Shown piece after piece: positions 63,651 through 64,000 of a DNA stretch of 64,000 nt (position 1 is the stretch's first letter; each line of letters opens with the position of its first letter). A program made the position numbers and the translations under genes. The notes beneath the pieces are model-generated. The model saw only the letters and a list, made by a program, of their open reading frames with translations, had not been told where the DNA came from and did no database searches. Origin of the DNA: Bradyrhizobium zhengyangense (lineage in GTDB: Bacteria > Pseudomonadota > Alphaproteobacteria > Rhizobiales > Xanthobacteraceae); contig NZ_JAKLUA010000001.1 of NCBI RefSeq assembly GCF_022012435.1, positions 1,240,001 to 1,304,000 of the forward strand, written 5' to 3'.

Positions 63651-63682
63651 GTCATCGCCACAATCTACGTTGTGGCGGTGAC
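63651..63682 (+). terminator. Hairpin downstream of the dehydrogenase gene
   Basis: GTCATCGCCACAA-TCTACG-TTGTGGCGGTGAC with one G-T pair. It has no T-run, so it is a weak terminator or an RNA stem. Confidence 0.5.
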
Positions 63683-63812
63683 CTGCGGCAAACTCGCCCG
63701 AGCGTTCGTTTTCGCTTTTTGGGCCACGCGATGGCAGGTAACGTCGCAACGAGCGAAACAGGCCGGCGGGGCACCGAACTCGGCCAAATCTCAAACATTT
63801 CGGAATTGCCAG

Positions 63813-64000
63813 GTGGATACGTCGGCCTCAGTCGAGATCGCCAAGCACACGCTGTTGAGTTGCGGGCTGATCCTAGCGGTCGGTACCGTCATCGGACTGC
63901 TGGCGCAGAAAATCCGGATTCCGGATATCGCGCTCTTCCTGCTCGCTGGAATCGCGATGGGGCCACGCGCGCTCAAATTGATCGACATCCCCGCGGACTC
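63813..64000 (+). CDS. Cation:proton antiporter, N-terminal part (cut by window end)
   Basis: 62 codons visible from the GTG at 63813 (VDTSASVEIAKHTLLSCGLI). The first helix LAVGTVIGLLAQKIRIPDIA and then LFLLAGIAMGPRALKLI are the start of a CPA-type (KefB/YcgO-like) monovalent cation:proton antiporter. Nothing more can be judged because the window ends. GGAA lies upstream of the GTG. Confidence 0.8.
   Translation, partial: MDTSASVEIAKHTLLSCGLILAVGTVIGLLAQKIRIPDIALFLLAGIAMGPRALKLIDIPAD

Overview
The window looks like chromosomal DNA of a Bradyrhizobium-type alphaproteobacterium (order Hyphomicrobiales). I infer this from the high-GC coding bias, the set of families (class II DAHP synthase, plant-type CimA, DUF2865, large repetitive porin, TakP-type TRAP receptors, Bradyrhizobiaceae-style small proteins) and the palindromic intergenic repeats typical of that group. 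There is no tRNA, rRNA, CRISPR array, insertion sequence or prophage that I can support. Almost all of the window is ordinary core or near-core genome.

Layout. 1-9.97 kb, all minus strand: two tandem Kup potassium transporters (the first cut by the window edge), a MotA/MotB pair, an SDR, an RraA-like aldolase, the phosphatidylethanolamine genes pssA and psd, and an Atm1-type ABC exporter. 10-15 kb: a LOG-family hydrolase, a VOC protein, and a tightly overlapping chain cysS - 37-aa membrane protein - GNAT - cimA. 15-25.5 kb: two secreted proteins, then aroF(class II)-dgkA-nadE, an alpha/beta hydrolase, a COG4705 membrane protein, a stand-alone ModE-like regulator and a LysR regulator. 25.6-29.4 kb: an AraC regulator and a TerB-like/membrane/TerC/YqhA operon.

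29.5-42.4 kb is the most accessory part. It holds a MOSC-flavoreductase-ferredoxin fusion with a redoxin gene, a frameshifted PaiB gene, NhaA, a broken small ORF, a YbdK ligase, a 102-aa protein behind a good LexA-type box, a cupin protein, stress-type proteins, an alpha/beta hydrolase and a manganese catalase fused to a DUF892 ferritin-like domain. Three GGAAC-N16/17-xGTT sequences there resemble the promoters of the EcfG general stress sigma factor, so I read this stretch as a stress island controlled by EcfG and, for one gene, by SOS.

42.5-50.3 kb: cysteine-cluster protein, porin, glutathione reductase, DUF2059 protein, rpiA, gph, a lipoprotein behind a perfect CtrA-type box, and moaA. 50.6-60.7 kb is a TRAP transport locus: dctQ-dctM, an exported M20 peptidase, a TctDE-like two-component system, an exported alpha/beta hydrolase, and two separate TakP-like solute receptors flanking a 75-aa gene. 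60.9-64 kb: Mrp/ApbC ATPase, a VOC protein, a beta-hydroxyacid dehydrogenase and the start of a cation:proton antiporter cut by the window end.

No clearly new multi-gene system stands out. The best leads are the LexA box with its uncharacterised gene, the EcfG-like promoter cluster, the catalase-DUF892 fusion and the MOSC-reductase fusion.
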